Notes: generated by a model not told the origin, from the sequence alone. 64,000 bases of DNA from Streptomyces sp. NBC_00193 (GCF_026342735.1 NZ_JAPEMM010000003.1:1-64000), one strand, 5' to 3'. Shown: positions 25,209 through 34,187, counted from the stretch's first letter. Numbers and translations are program-made.

Positions 25209-26207
25209 TCAGCCGTCGAGGGTGGCCATGGCGCCGGCGGGGTAGCGGTCGCCCACCGTGCTGCCGTGGGGGGCGATCCGGTCGAGGGCCGCGAGGTCGT
25301 CGGCGCTCAGCGCGACGGCACTGGCGGCGACGTTCTCCTCCAGGTACTTGACCCGCTTGGTGCCGGGGATGGCGACGACGTCGTCGCCCTGGGCCAGCAC
25401 CCAGGCCAGCGCGAGCTGTCCGGTGGTGATCCCCTTGGCCGCGGCCAGGGCCTCCAGCTGCTCGACGACGTGCAGGTTGGCGTCGAGGTTGCCCTCCTGG
25501 AAGCGGGGGGCCACCCGGCGGAAGTCGTGCGCGGCGAGGTTGTCGAGGTTGCGGATGGCGCCGGTCAGCAGGCCCCGGCCGAGCGGGCTGTAGCCGACGA
25601 AGCCGATGCCGAGCTCGCGGACCGTTGCCAGGACGTCGTTGACCTCGACGTCGCGGGTGGACAGGGAGTACTCGGTCTGCACGGCGGTGAGCGGGTGGAC
25701 GGCGTGGGCCCGGCGGATGGTCGGGGCGGCCGCCTCGGAGATGCCGAGGTGGCGCACCTTGCCGGCGGCCACCAGCTCGGCCAGGGCGCCGAAGGTCTCC
25801 TCGACCGGTACGTCGGGGTCGACCCGGTGCAGGTAGTAGAGGTCGATCCGGTCGGTGCCGAGCCGGCGCAGGCTGCCCTCGACGGAGGCGCGGATGTACT
25901 CCGGGCGGCCGTTCTGCTTGCCGGTGATCGTCCCGTCCGGGGTGACCTCGTTGCCGACCTTGGAGGCGACGACGACCTCGTCGCGCCGCCCCGCGATGAC
26001 CTTGGCGACGAACTCCTCGTTGGTGTGCGGACCGTAGAAGTCCGAGGTGTCGAGCAGGTTCACGCCGAGTTCGAAGGCCCGGTGGGCCGTACGCAGGGCC
26101 TCCTGGTCGTCGGCCGGGCCGTAGGCGAAGGTCATGCCCATGCATCCGAGACCCTGCTCGGAGACCGCCAGCCCCTGGCTGCCGAGCTTTCGTTGCCGCA
26201 TCATCAT
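25209..26207 (-). CDS. Aldo/keto reductase
   Basis: 332 residues of the AKR barrel with the catalytic tetrad visible: Asp in LLDTSDFYG, Tyr in the same motif, Lys in VVVASKVG and His in DLYYLHRVD. The sequence looks like the YajO/AKR13-type general reductases, but enoyl- and ketoreductases of deoxysugar pathways come from this superfamily too, and the window has no dedicated 4-ketoreductase. It is transcribed from its own promoter with a symmetric CTAG-rich element. ATG at 26207, GGAAGG just upstream. Confidence 0.88.
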   Translation of the reverse strand: MMMRQRKLGSQGLAVSEQGLGCMGMTFAYGPADDQEALRTAHRAFELGVNLLDTSDFYGPHTNEEFVAKVIAGRRDEVVVASKVGNEVTPDGTITGKQNGRPEYIRASVEGSLRRLGTDRIDLYYLHRVDPDVPVEETFGALAELVAAGKVRHLGISEAAAPTIRRAHAVHPLTAVQTEYSLSTRDVEVNDVLATVRELGIGFVGYSPLGRGLLTGAIRNLDNLAAHDFRRVAPRFQEGNLDANLHVVEQLEALAAAKGITTGQLALAWVLAQGDDVVAIPGTKRVKYLEENVAASAVALSADDLAALDRIAPHGSTVGDRYPAGAMATLDG

Positions 26208-26229
26208 GCGCCTTCCGCGGTAGTTATCG

Positions 26230-26248
26230 ACGCTAGGAATTCTAGCGT
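26230..26248 (-). promoter_or_regulatory. AKR promoter with CGCTAG palindrome
   Basis: CGCTAG-GAATT-CTAGCG (26232-26248) is a perfect six-base inverted repeat overlapping a TAGCGT (26235-26230) and a TAGAAT (26244-26239) on the minus strand, both possible minus-10 elements, 25-35 bases before the start. CTAG, rare in this genome type, occurs four times within 30 bases. It is probably an operator overlapping the promoter. Confidence 0.45.
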
Positions 26249-26321
26249 AGCTAGACTAGAGAACTGCCGGAGCCGCCCTCGAGGCTGGGCCGGGAGGGCG
26301 GCGACCGTCGTGGTGCCGAGG

Positions 26322-27209
26322 TCAGGCCGCGGAGCTCAGTTCGCTCGTGACGGAGGACCAGGTGTGCTCCCGCTCCGCCGTTTTCCCGGCGTGCTCGGCG
26401 TGCTCCGCGGCGAACGACTCCCAGGGATCGGCGCCGAGCGCCTCGGCCGCGGCCTCGCGCAGCCATACGTCGAAGGCGTCGCGGGACTGGCCCAGCCGCT
26501 TCGCGGCCCCCGCCGGGTCGCGCGCCTCCAGCCGGTGCACCAGCACGTCCCGGTCGCCGAGCCGCTGGAGGGCGAAGGACTCCTGGAGGATGCCGGCCCT
26601 GCGCCGCGAGGCCTCGTACTCCCTCAGGCGCGGCCCGGAGAACTCCGCCTGTACGTCCTTCCAGCGCGCGGCGCCGCCCTCGGGCAGCGGCAGCAGCACG
26701 GTGGCGGGCTCGACGGTCCGGCGCGCGGCCGCGCGGGCGGCGCCGCGCGCGGAGGGCGCCAGGCGGCGCATGCCGAGCACGGAGAGCATGTTGGACTCGA
26801 CGCCGATGCCCCAGCGTTCGGCGATCAGGCCGTCGTCCAGCAGCCGCCAGACCACCACGCCCTGGAACTCGATGTAGCGCCCGGTGGGCGGCATGCCGAG
26901 GAACTCGCCCCGGTGCGTGCCGCGCCAGGTGTTGTGGATGACGACGTGGTCGCCGTGGGCGCTCATGTCCTCGATGGTCACGTGCAGGTCGGGGAAGCCC
27001 TCGCGCAGTCCCGCGATGGTGTACTTGACGCCCTCCAGCCCCTCGGGCGCACCCGGCAGCGGCTGGTGGTCGATCATGTCGGGGCTGTAGATCTCCTCCA
27101 CGATGGAGAAGTCGCCCCGGTTCACGAAGGTGTCGAAGACCGCACGGATGGTCTTCTTGTTGCGCTCCTCCACGCTCACCGCGCTGCGCACCGTCTCTTG
27201 TATCGACAC
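26322..27209 (-). CDS. SnoaL-like cyclase domain fused to a DUF6176-like domain
   Basis: 295 residues in two parts. Residues 15-150 are SnoaL/ester-cyclase-like (YSPDMIDHQPLPGAPEG, FPDLHVTIEDMSAHGDHVV, GVVVWRLLDDGLIAERWG). Residues about 165-285 resemble a DUF6176-type ferredoxin-like domain (RLREYEASRRRAGILQES, then DVLVHRLEARDPAGAAKRL and a Phe-Asp-x-Trp-Leu). A low-complexity Ala/Arg linker joins them. It lies nine bases past the KAS III-like gene and is the last gene of the PKS operon. The two domains probably act on one product, but neither activity is known. Confidence 0.75.
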   Translation of the reverse strand: MSIQETVRSAVSVEERNKKTIRAVFDTFVNRGDFSIVEEIYSPDMIDHQPLPGAPEGLEGVKYTIAGLREGFPDLHVTIEDMSAHGDHVVIHNTWRGTHRGEFLGMPPTGRYIEFQGVVVWRLLDDGLIAERWGIGVESNMLSVLGMRRLAPSARGAARAAARRTVEPATVLLPLPEGGAARWKDVQAEFSGPRLREYEASRRRAGILQESFALQRLGDRDVLVHRLEARDPAGAAKRLGQSRDAFDVWLREAAAEALGADPWESFAAEHAEHAGKTAEREHTWSSVTSELSSAA

Positions 27210-27218
27210 GTTCCGTCC

Positions 27219-28328
27219 TTAACTGGTGGGGAAGGGTGCTTCCCAGGTGAGGGTGAGTCCCGCGTACAGGTAGCGGCTGGCCTCGATCGCGAGCAGCAGC
27301 ACGGTGTCCCCGGGCCGGATGCGGCCCTCGGTCCAGCCGGCGTCCAGCGCGAGGGGGACCGCGGCGGAGCCGGTGGCTCCCACGTCGGTGAGGTTCTCCA
27401 CGATGATCTTGCTCAGGGTGGCCTGGTCCTCCTCGGACAGTCCGGCCGTGCCGTACTCGCTCGCGAAGTACTCGGCGTTGCCCTCCGGCAGCACGCACGC
27501 GTCGATGTCCGAGAGGGCGAGCCCCGAGCGGCGCAGCATGTCGTGGATGCCCTCCACGAAGACCTTGGGGCCGAACTGGGCGGTGCCGGGGATGTCGAGC
27601 TTGATGTCCATCAGGCGCGTGCGCTGCTGCTGTTCGTGCAGGGGGGCGTCGGTGCCGCCGCCGACGATCAGCATGCCGGGCTTGCGGGCGCCGCCCATGG
27701 ACTGCGTGGCGAACACCTGGCGGCTGCCCTCGTGGGCCGAGCCCTCCTCGCCCCCGCGCAGCACCACGGCCCCGGCGCCGTCGCCGAAGGTGTAGACGGT
27801 GAGCCGGTCGCGCATCCGCACCTTGTGCGGGTCGCGGCCGAGGAAGACCGGTGCGAGCAGCGGCGAGACCGACTCCGCGCCGATGACGAGCGCGGTGCGG
27901 TAGGTGCCGTCGGCCAGCAGCCGCCGGGCGATGTCGAAGGCCTGGACGGCGCCCACGCAGCCCGCGCGGACCTCGATGACCGCGCAGTTCTCCAGGCCGA
28001 GCTGCTCCTGGACGTAGGTGGCCGCGACCGGCAGGAGGTAGTCCGGGCTGGCGGTGGAGAGCACGATCAGGTCGACCTCGGCCGCCTCCACGCCGGCCCG
28101 CTCCAGGGCCTGGCGGGCGGCGGCGGTGGCCATGGCGGAGGTGCTCGTACGGTGCTCTCCGGTGACCGGGTCCACCATCCAGTGGCGGCGCTTGACCTGG
28201 ATGCCCTCCAGGACGTCGTCGGGCAGCGGCCCGCAGACCCGGGCCAGGGCGTCGTTGTCGAGGGGATCGCCCGGCAGGTGGGCGCCGGTGGCGAGGATCG
28301 ATACGTGTCGGTCGGTGCTGGGTGACAT
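27219..28328 (-). CDS. KAS III-like protein with altered catalytic triad
   Basis: 369 residues of the FabH-like thiolase fold. The nucleophile is present: RAGCVGAVQAFDIA gives Cys124. The His of the usual PHQAN motif is replaced (VLPEGNAEY, Glu282), and the Asn of the GNTSAAS motif reads GATGSAA. A Cys-Glu arrangement is unusual for a decarboxylating KAS III and suggests acyl transfer or starter selection rather than normal condensation. It starts three bases after the fused KS gene ends, so it is in the same operon. It may load the primer acyl group. Confidence 0.85.
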   Translation of the reverse strand: MSPSTDRHVSILATGAHLPGDPLDNDALARVCGPLPDDVLEGIQVKRRHWMVDPVTGEHRTSTSAMATAAARQALERAGVEAAEVDLIVLSTASPDYLLPVAATYVQEQLGLENCAVIEVRAGCVGAVQAFDIARRLLADGTYRTALVIGAESVSPLLAPVFLGRDPHKVRMRDRLTVYTFGDGAGAVVLRGGEEGSAHEGSRQVFATQSMGGARKPGMLIVGGGTDAPLHEQQQRTRLMDIKLDIPGTAQFGPKVFVEGIHDMLRRSGLALSDIDACVLPEGNAEYFASEYGTAGLSEEDQATLSKIIVENLTDVGATGSAAVPLALDAGWTEGRIRPGDTVLLLAIEASRYLYAGLTLTWEAPFPTS

Positions 28329-28330
28329 GG

Positions 28331-30694
28331 TCAGTTCTCCGTAGCGGGACGCAGGACGAGGCTGATGTGGGTCCCCCCGAGCGAGGAGCTGTTGATGAGG
28401 ACCGGCCCGCTCTCCAGGCCGTTGTCCCAGCCCGTGAGGGCGAGCACGGCCGCCAGCTGTGCGCCCGCACCCGCCGGTTCGCCGAGCGTCCGCTTGGGGG
28501 TGTGGACGGGGACGGAGCCCGCCCCTTCGAGCCGGCCGGCGGCCAGCTGCTCGGGGCCGTCGGCGCGTTCCAGGCCGGCCGCGTTGGCCCAGATCCCGGT
28601 CAGCTCGCCCGGCTGGACGCCCGCGTGGGCCAGGGCCCCGCGCATGGCCCGCTCCACGCCCTCGCCCTCGGCGTCCCAGCGGCCGATTCCCTGGGCGTCG
28701 CTGGTGGTGGTGTGTCCCGCGAACTCGGCCAGCACCCGGGCCCCGCGGGCCAGGGCGCTCGACTCGCGTTCCAGGACCAGGGCGATGCCCCCTTCGGACA
28801 GGGTGTAGCCCTCGTCCCCGAACAGGGGCAGCCCGCGGTAGGCCTCCAGGACGCCCGGGGAGAGGTCCTCCACCGCCGGGCACAGCACCGCGTCCGCGCG
28901 GCCCTGGAGCAGCAGGTCGTAGGCGACGGTGAGGGCCGAGGCCCCGGCCGCGTGCCCGGTGGTCACCGTCGAGGTGGGCCCCTTGGCGCCGACGTTCATG
29001 GCGACCTGGCCGGCGGCGGCGTTGAAGACGGTGTTGGGGAAGACGGCCGGGCTGCCGTAGGAGGGGCAGATGTCGAGGACGGGCTGCAGGAAGTCCTCGA
29101 TGCTGCGCATCGGGCCCAGCCCGGTGCCCAGGACGACGCCGACCCGCTCGTCGGCGGTGAGGCCGGCGTGCTCCAGGGCCACGCGGCAGGAGGCCACGGC
29201 GAGCTGGCCGAGCCGGTCGACGCGGCGCCGCTCGGCGGGCGAGAAGTGCGCCGCCGGGTCGAAGTCCGCGCGCGCGACGCGCAGTCCGTCCTCGTTCGCG
29301 CCCAGCGGGCTGCCCGCGCGCCAGGCCCGCCACAGCGCGTCGGCGCCCGTACCGGCCGCGGTGATCGCGGCGAAGCCGGTGACCACCACCTTCTCTCCGG
29401 CGGGCGGGACCTCGGCGGTGAAGCGCCGCGCGTCCGGCCGGCCGAAGGCGACGCAGGCGTTGGCCCCGGCGAAGGCGAAGTTGTTCGAGAGCGCGGCGTC
29501 CATGGCCAGCGGGCGTCCGGCGTCGGGCACGGCGTCCAGGCCGCACTTGGGGTCCACGCCGGTGAAGTTGGCCGTGGGCGGGGCGATCTGCTCGACCAGC
29601 GCCTGGACGGTGACGATGGCCTCGACCGCCCCGGCGGCGCCCAGCAGGTGGCCGATCATCGACTTGGAGCTGCTCAGCGGGGTCTTCTCGGCGCTCTCGC
29701 CCAGCGCGGCACGGACCGCGTTGCTCTCGGCGGAGTCGTTCTTGGGCGTGCCGGTGCCGTGGCCGTTGATGTAGCCGACGTCCTCGGGGGCGAGGCCGGA
29801 GGCCCGCAGCGCACCGCGGATCGCACGGGCCGCGCCCTCGCCCTTGGGGTGCGGGGCGGTCGCGTGGTAGCCGTCCGCGGAGAGCCCGTAGCCCAGGACC
29901 TCGGCGAGGATCGGGGCGCCCGCGGCGCGGGCCACGGACTCCTCGACCAGGACGAGCATGCCCGCGCCCTCGCCCAGCGAGAGGCCGTCGCGGTCCTTGG
30001 AGTACGGGGCGGCCGGCTTGCTGGACAGCGACTGGAGGCTGGTGAATCCGGCCCACGCCGTCTCGGTGAAGGCGTCGCTGCCCCCGACGAGCATGGCGTC
30101 GGAGTGTCCCGAGCGGATCGATTCGACGGCGTGGGCGATGGCGTGGGCGCCCGACGCGCAGGCCGTGTTCACCGACAGCGACGGCCCCTTGAGGCCGAAG
30201 GCGCTGCTGAGCGCCTCGGCGATGGCATGCGGGGGCACCAGCAGGTAGTGCCGGCCGTCGTCCTCGGGGGCGCCGCCGGCCCGGGCTCTGCGGGCGAGCT
30301 TCTCCGCGCTGCGCAGCCCGCCGTTGCAGGAGCCGAAGGAGACGCCCCAGCGGTCGGCGGGCACGCCGCCGAGGTCCGCCTGGTCCAGCGCCTCCTGCGC
30401 CGCCGCCAGCGCGAAGTCGACGGCGGGCTCGCGCTCGCGTCCGCCGAAGGCGGCCAGGTAGTCGTAGGCGGGGGCGAGCTCGCTCTGGACCTCGCCGCCG
30501 ATGTCGGTGCCGTAGCCCTCCATCGGCATGCCGCGCACCGGTCCGATGGCCGGGTACCCGGCCCGTACGCCCTCCCACAGCGCCGTGGCGGTGGCTCCCT
30601 GGGCGGTCACGGCGCCGACGCCGCAGACCACCACGGTCCGGGTCCGGCCCGTGCCGCCCGGCGCGGTGTCGTGCTCGTACACGTCGTCGGTCAT
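28331..30694 (-). CDS. Fused ketosynthase and chain-length-factor-like protein
   Basis: 787 residues with two complete KS folds. The first (about 17-420) is intact: NTACASG gives Cys179, NGHGTGT gives His312, and KSMIGH gives Lys344 and His349. The second (about 430-787) has lost all catalytic residues: TTGHAAGAS puts His581 in place of the Cys, the HGTGT loop reads NAAGLER, and the second His motif reads KRTLGEP. This is therefore a single-chain KS-CLF. In type II systems KS and CLF are normally two proteins. It is the second KS set of this operon. A 34-base gap separates it from the free CLF gene. Confidence 0.9.
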   Translation of the reverse strand: MTDDVYEHDTAPGGTGRTRTVVVCGVGAVTAQGATATALWEGVRAGYPAIGPVRGMPMEGYGTDIGGEVQSELAPAYDYLAAFGGREREPAVDFALAAAQEALDQADLGGVPADRWGVSFGSCNGGLRSAEKLARRARAGGAPEDDGRHYLLVPPHAIAEALSSAFGLKGPSLSVNTACASGAHAIAHAVESIRSGHSDAMLVGGSDAFTETAWAGFTSLQSLSSKPAAPYSKDRDGLSLGEGAGMLVLVEESVARAAGAPILAEVLGYGLSADGYHATAPHPKGEGAARAIRGALRASGLAPEDVGYINGHGTGTPKNDSAESNAVRAALGESAEKTPLSSSKSMIGHLLGAAGAVEAIVTVQALVEQIAPPTANFTGVDPKCGLDAVPDAGRPLAMDAALSNNFAFAGANACVAFGRPDARRFTAEVPPAGEKVVVTGFAAITAAGTGADALWRAWRAGSPLGANEDGLRVARADFDPAAHFSPAERRRVDRLGQLAVASCRVALEHAGLTADERVGVVLGTGLGPMRSIEDFLQPVLDICPSYGSPAVFPNTVFNAAAGQVAMNVGAKGPTSTVTTGHAAGASALTVAYDLLLQGRADAVLCPAVEDLSPGVLEAYRGLPLFGDEGYTLSEGGIALVLERESSALARGARVLAEFAGHTTTSDAQGIGRWDAEGEGVERAMRGALAHAGVQPGELTGIWANAAGLERADGPEQLAAGRLEGAGSVPVHTPKRTLGEPAGAGAQLAAVLALTGWDNGLESGPVLINSSSLGGTHISLVLRPATEN

Positions 30695-30728
30695 GTCCGC
30701 TCTCCGTCCGGGGGTATGCGTATGTCCG

Positions 30729-32018
30729 TCATGAGGTCCGCCCCATGGCGATGGCCACCGCCTGGCCTTCCAGACCGCGGGCGAGGGCCAGTGCGCTGTC
30801 GGGCCGCGTTTCGCGCGGGGTGAGCGGTACGTAGTCCAGGTCGCACTCGTCGGCGGGGTGGTGCAGGTTCTGGGTGGCGGGGACGACGCCGGAGTTCAGG
30901 GCGAGCGCCGTGACGGCCGCGTTCAGTGCCCCGGCTCCGCCGACCAGGTGGCCGGTCTGCGGTTTGATGCTGCTGATCTGCGCCGCCTTGGCGGCCGTAC
31001 CGAGCGCGTCGTGCAGGGCGAGGGTCTCGCTGGCGTCGCCCTGGACGGTGGCGCAGCCGTGTGCGGCGATGTAGCCGCCGTCGTGGAAGACGCCGCCCGC
31101 GTCGTCGAGCGCGCGGACGATCGCCCGGGACAGGCCGCGGGCCCTGGCCTGCGGGCTGGGCGGGCGTACGCAGTCGTTGCCCGCGCCGTAGCCGGTGACC
31201 TCGGCGTAGCAGTGGGCGCCGCGCGCCAGGGCGTGTTCGCGCTCCTCCAGGACGAGGAGGGCGGCGCCCTCGCCGAACACGGAGCCGCTGCGGTCCCGGT
31301 CGAAGGGCCGGAAGGCCTCCTGGCCGAGGTCGGTGCGGGTGGACAGGACGCCGAGGCCGTCCATCTTGGACATGGCCCACCAGCCGGTGGCGTCGTCGTA
31401 CCCGCCCGCGAGCACGATGTCGGCCTCGCCGCGGCGTACGGTGCGCATGCCGCGGCCGATCGCCATGGCGCCGGCGTCGGCGGTGCCGGCGAAGTAGGCG
31501 TTGGCGCCGCGGATGCCGTACTTCTCGGAGATGTGGAAGCCGGCCGCGGGCTGCAGCCCCTCGACGAAGAACAGCGGGGCGATCACCGAGGAGGCCGTCT
31601 GGCCCAGCTTGTGGAGGTCGGGGGTGCCGTCCTCGGCGCGGACGGCCTGGAGCTGGGCGATCAGCTCGTCCATGCGGGGCATTTCCTTGTTGCTGCCGAG
31701 GAACAGCCCGGCGCGCTGGCCGAGGTCGCTCTCGCCGTCCAGACCGGCGTCGCGCAGCGCCAGGGTGGCGCCCGCCAGGGCCAGTTGGTCCCCGCGGCAC
31801 AGCATGCGCAGGGTGCGCCGGCTGGCCCATTGCGTGGGGTCGAAGTCGGGGATCTCGGCGCCGATGCCGGTGCGCAGCGGCGCGGGGTCGTAGGCGCGCA
31901 GCGGGCCGATCCCGCTGCGGCCCTCGAGAAGGTTCTCCCAGGTGGGTGCGGCGCCCTGGCCGATCGCGGTCATCAGACCGATGCCGGTCACCATCACGCG
32001 CCGCCTGTCGTCGCTCAT
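30729..32018 (-). CDS. Chain-length-factor-like KS lacking the Cys
   Basis: 429 residues of FabF fold. The nucleophile elbow reads FAGTADAGAMAIG, so Ala180 stands where the Cys should be. The two His motifs are kept (AHGCATVQGD and KPQTGH). Such proteins pair with an active KS and set chain length. The partner is most likely the KS at 32461-33738, two genes upstream. Its start overlaps the dehydratase stop by four bases. Confidence 0.85.
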   Translation of the reverse strand: MSDDRRRVMVTGIGLMTAIGQGAAPTWENLLEGRSGIGPLRAYDPAPLRTGIGAEIPDFDPTQWASRRTLRMLCRGDQLALAGATLALRDAGLDGESDLGQRAGLFLGSNKEMPRMDELIAQLQAVRAEDGTPDLHKLGQTASSVIAPLFFVEGLQPAAGFHISEKYGIRGANAYFAGTADAGAMAIGRGMRTVRRGEADIVLAGGYDDATGWWAMSKMDGLGVLSTRTDLGQEAFRPFDRDRSGSVFGEGAALLVLEEREHALARGAHCYAEVTGYGAGNDCVRPPSPQARARGLSRAIVRALDDAGGVFHDGGYIAAHGCATVQGDASETLALHDALGTAAKAAQISSIKPQTGHLVGGAGALNAAVTALALNSGVVPATQNLHHPADECDLDYVPLTPRETRPDSALALARGLEGQAVAIAMGRTS

Positions 32019-32464
32019 GCTGTGCCCTCCCTGGGCTTCTCGGCGCTCACCAGGGTGAGGAGGCGAGCGGCGGCGACCACACGGCCCTCGACCCGGGCGG
32101 TGGTCCGTACATCGGTCGTCTGCTGCGTGCGCCCCGTCACCTCGACGGTGATCTCGACCTGGTCGCCGGGGGCCACGAAGTGCTTCCAGCGGACGCCCCG
32201 TACGGAGGCGAGCCGCCAGCCGGCCGGGTCGCCGCCCGCGGCGGCCTTCGCCAGGTCGGCCATGCTCTCCAGGAGCAGCACGCCCGGCAGGATGGGGTGA
32301 CGGGGGAAGTGGTGGTCGAAGACGGGCAGGGTGGCGGGGATGTTGCGGACGGCGACCGCCCGTTCGCCCGGGACGAGCTCCACGAGCCGGTCGAAGCCGG
32401 GGGGCACCTCGGCGGTGGCGGTGCTCGCGCCGGTGGCGGTGCTCGTCTGCGTCGCGGTGCTCAC
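32015..32464 (-). CDS. FabZ-like 3-hydroxyacyl-ACP dehydratase
   Basis: 149 residues. A 20-residue Thr/Ala-rich N-terminus precedes a hotdog fold. FDHHFPRHPILPGVLLLESM contains the catalytic His and the HFPxxPxxPG signature, followed by RGVRWKHFVAPGDQVEI. It should dehydrate beta-hydroxyacyl-ACP to the enoyl form. It is coupled on both sides by four-base overlaps to the KS and CLF-like genes. Together with the second dehydratase it implies alternating double bonds in the chain. Confidence 0.92.
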   Translation of the reverse strand: MSTATQTSTATGASTATAEVPPGFDRLVELVPGERAVAVRNIPATLPVFDHHFPRHPILPGVLLLESMADLAKAAAGGDPAGWRLASVRGVRWKHFVAPGDQVEITVEVTGRTQQTTDVRTTARVEGRVVAAARLLTLVSAEKPREGTA

Positions 32465-33738
32465 GCCTCCTCCTGCGGGGTGCCTATGACGATGCTGGTG
32501 TTGCTGCCGCCGAACGCGAAGGCGTTGATGAGGACCGCCGATACCGGCATGGAGCGCGCGGTGTTCGGTACGTAGTCCAGGTCGAGCCCGCGGTCGGGCC
32601 GGTCGAGGTTGAGGGTGGGCGGCACCAGGGAGTGCTGCATCGCGTTGACGGCCGCGAGGACGCCGAGTCCGAGGCTGGCCGAGGTCAGGTGTCCGGCCAT
32701 GGACTTGGGAGCGCTGACCACCAGCCGCTGCGCCTCGGCGCCGAACACCTTCTTGATGGCGGTGGTCTCCGACTGGTCGTTGCCGTGCGTGCTGGTGCCG
32801 TGCGCCACGACGTAGTCGATGCCGCCGGTGCCGAGGCCGGATTCGGCGATGGCGCCTTCCATGGCCTGGATCGCTCCGGAGCCGTCCGGCGGGGAGTCGG
32901 TGATGCGGTAGGCGTTGAGGGTGGAGCTGTAGCCGAGGACCTCGGCGAGGATGGTGGCGCCGCGTTCGCGGGCCGCGTCCATGTCCTCCAGGATGACGGC
33001 GACGGCGCCCTCGCCGACCACGAAGCCGCTGCGGTCCGCGTCGAAAGGGCGCGAGGCGTGCTCGGGATCGTCGTTGTACTGGTCCGTCAGGGCCCCGAGC
33101 AGGCTGAAGCCGAGCAGGTCGAGCCAGGTCGTCAGCGAGTCGTAGCCGCCGGCGATCATCAGCTTCGCGTCGCCCTCCTGGATGGCGCGGTACGCCTCTC
33201 CGATGGCGTGCCCGGATCCGGCGCAGGCGGTGCTGATGCCCAGCATCGGACCGGTGCCGCCGACCATCCGGGCCATGGCGGCCAGGGGGACGTTCTGGTC
33301 GTCGGTCAGGGTGAGGGCGGGGGGCTGGCAGATGAAGGCGTCCGCCTGTCCGGTGGTGGCCCGCAGGTGCCCGATGTCGAGCAGGGCCTGGAGCTCGGGG
33401 CGCCCGACGCTGGCTCCCATGGCGACGCCGCGCTCGTCGGCGGCGTACACCTCCTCGGAGAGCCCGTCGATCCCGGCGGAGCGCACCGCCTCCCAGGCTG
33501 CCGCGACGCCGAACTGGCCGACGCGCGAGAGGTGCTTGCGCCCGACCTTCGCCGGGATGGCGGCCGCCGCGTCGAAGTCCTTGACCTGTGCGGCGATGCG
33601 CACCGGGAAGCCGGAGGCGTCGAAGGTGGTCAGCGGACCGACTCCGCTGCGTCCGGTGGCCAGGCCTTCCCAGGTGCTGTCCGCATCGTTCCCGAGAGGG
33701 GTGACCGCCCCGACTCCGGTGATGGCTACGCGCTTCAT
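32461..33738 (-). CDS. Beta-ketoacyl-ACP synthase (FabF/KS-alpha type), active
   Basis: 425 residues. STACAGSGHAIG gives the nucleophile Cys172, VAHGTSTHGND and KSMAGHLTSA give the two His. It is of FabF type rather than the KS-alpha of aromatic polyketide pathways, as in highly reducing type II systems. The ATG at 33738 starts the fold; the frame continues upstream without family similarity. It overlaps the neighbouring dehydratase genes by four bases at both ends. Its likely partner is the Cys-less KS at 30729. Confidence 0.93.
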   Translation of the reverse strand: MKRVAITGVGAVTPLGNDADSTWEGLATGRSGVGPLTTFDASGFPVRIAAQVKDFDAAAAIPAKVGRKHLSRVGQFGVAAAWEAVRSAGIDGLSEEVYAADERGVAMGASVGRPELQALLDIGHLRATTGQADAFICQPPALTLTDDQNVPLAAMARMVGGTGPMLGISTACAGSGHAIGEAYRAIQEGDAKLMIAGGYDSLTTWLDLLGFSLLGALTDQYNDDPEHASRPFDADRSGFVVGEGAVAVILEDMDAARERGATILAEVLGYSSTLNAYRITDSPPDGSGAIQAMEGAIAESGLGTGGIDYVVAHGTSTHGNDQSETTAIKKVFGAEAQRLVVSAPKSMAGHLTSASLGLGVLAAVNAMQHSLVPPTLNLDRPDRGLDLDYVPNTARSMPVSAVLINAFAFGGSNTSIVIGTPQEEA

Positions 33739-34187
33739 CCGACCGGTCCTCCGCCCTGCAGCTGTCGCGCCATGCGCGCCGTGTTCGCCGGGTCGTCGAG
33801 ACGCTCGGCGTCGATGAGCGCGCACATGATGCCGCTCGCTTCCAGGACGGTCTCGCCGTCCACCGTGACGGTGCCGTCCAGGATCGCGGCGTCGTCGTTC
33901 ATCGATTCGATCCTGGCCTCCATGCGGAGCACCTCACCGGGCACCACCGGACGGTGGGCGGTGGCCTCGCCGACGGCGAGCAGTGCCGCGCGCAGTGTGT
34001 GGTCGGTGCTGAGCATGATCAGCCAGGTGGCCGACTGGCACAGTGCCTCCAGCGCGAGGCCGAAGGGCAGGGCCGGGCCGTTCGCCGTGGCCTGCCAGTA
34101 GTCCTCGTCGACGGTGGTGACCTTGCGGGCGGTGATCCGCTCGCGTGGGGTCCAGGTCTCGATCCGGTCGATCAGATGGAATCGCAT
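33735..34187 (-). CDS. Second hotdog-fold dehydratase-like protein
   Basis: 150 residues, FabA/FabZ-like hotdog fold with ALPFGLALEALCQSATWLIM as the central helix and RPVVPGEVLRMEARIESMND after it. The usual catalytic His of the HFPxxP signature is not evident: the corresponding loop reads YWQATANGPALP. It may act together with the FabZ-like protein as a heteromeric dehydratase, as paired hotdog proteins do in aryl polyene systems. Four-base overlap with the KS gene. Confidence 0.8.
   Translation of the reverse strand: MRFHLIDRIETWTPRERITARKVTTVDEDYWQATANGPALPFGLALEALCQSATWLIMLSTDHTLRAALLAVGEATAHRPVVPGEVLRMEARIESMNDDAAILDGTVTVDGETVLEASGIMCALIDAERLDDPANTARMARQLQGGGPVG

Noticed and set aside
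25086..28325. A 1079-codon open frame on the plus strand
   Set aside because: It runs antisense through aldo/keto reductase, SnoaL-fusion and KAS III genes; composition is Gly/Val/Ala/Asp-rich without domains. It is a shadow of high-GC coding sequence.
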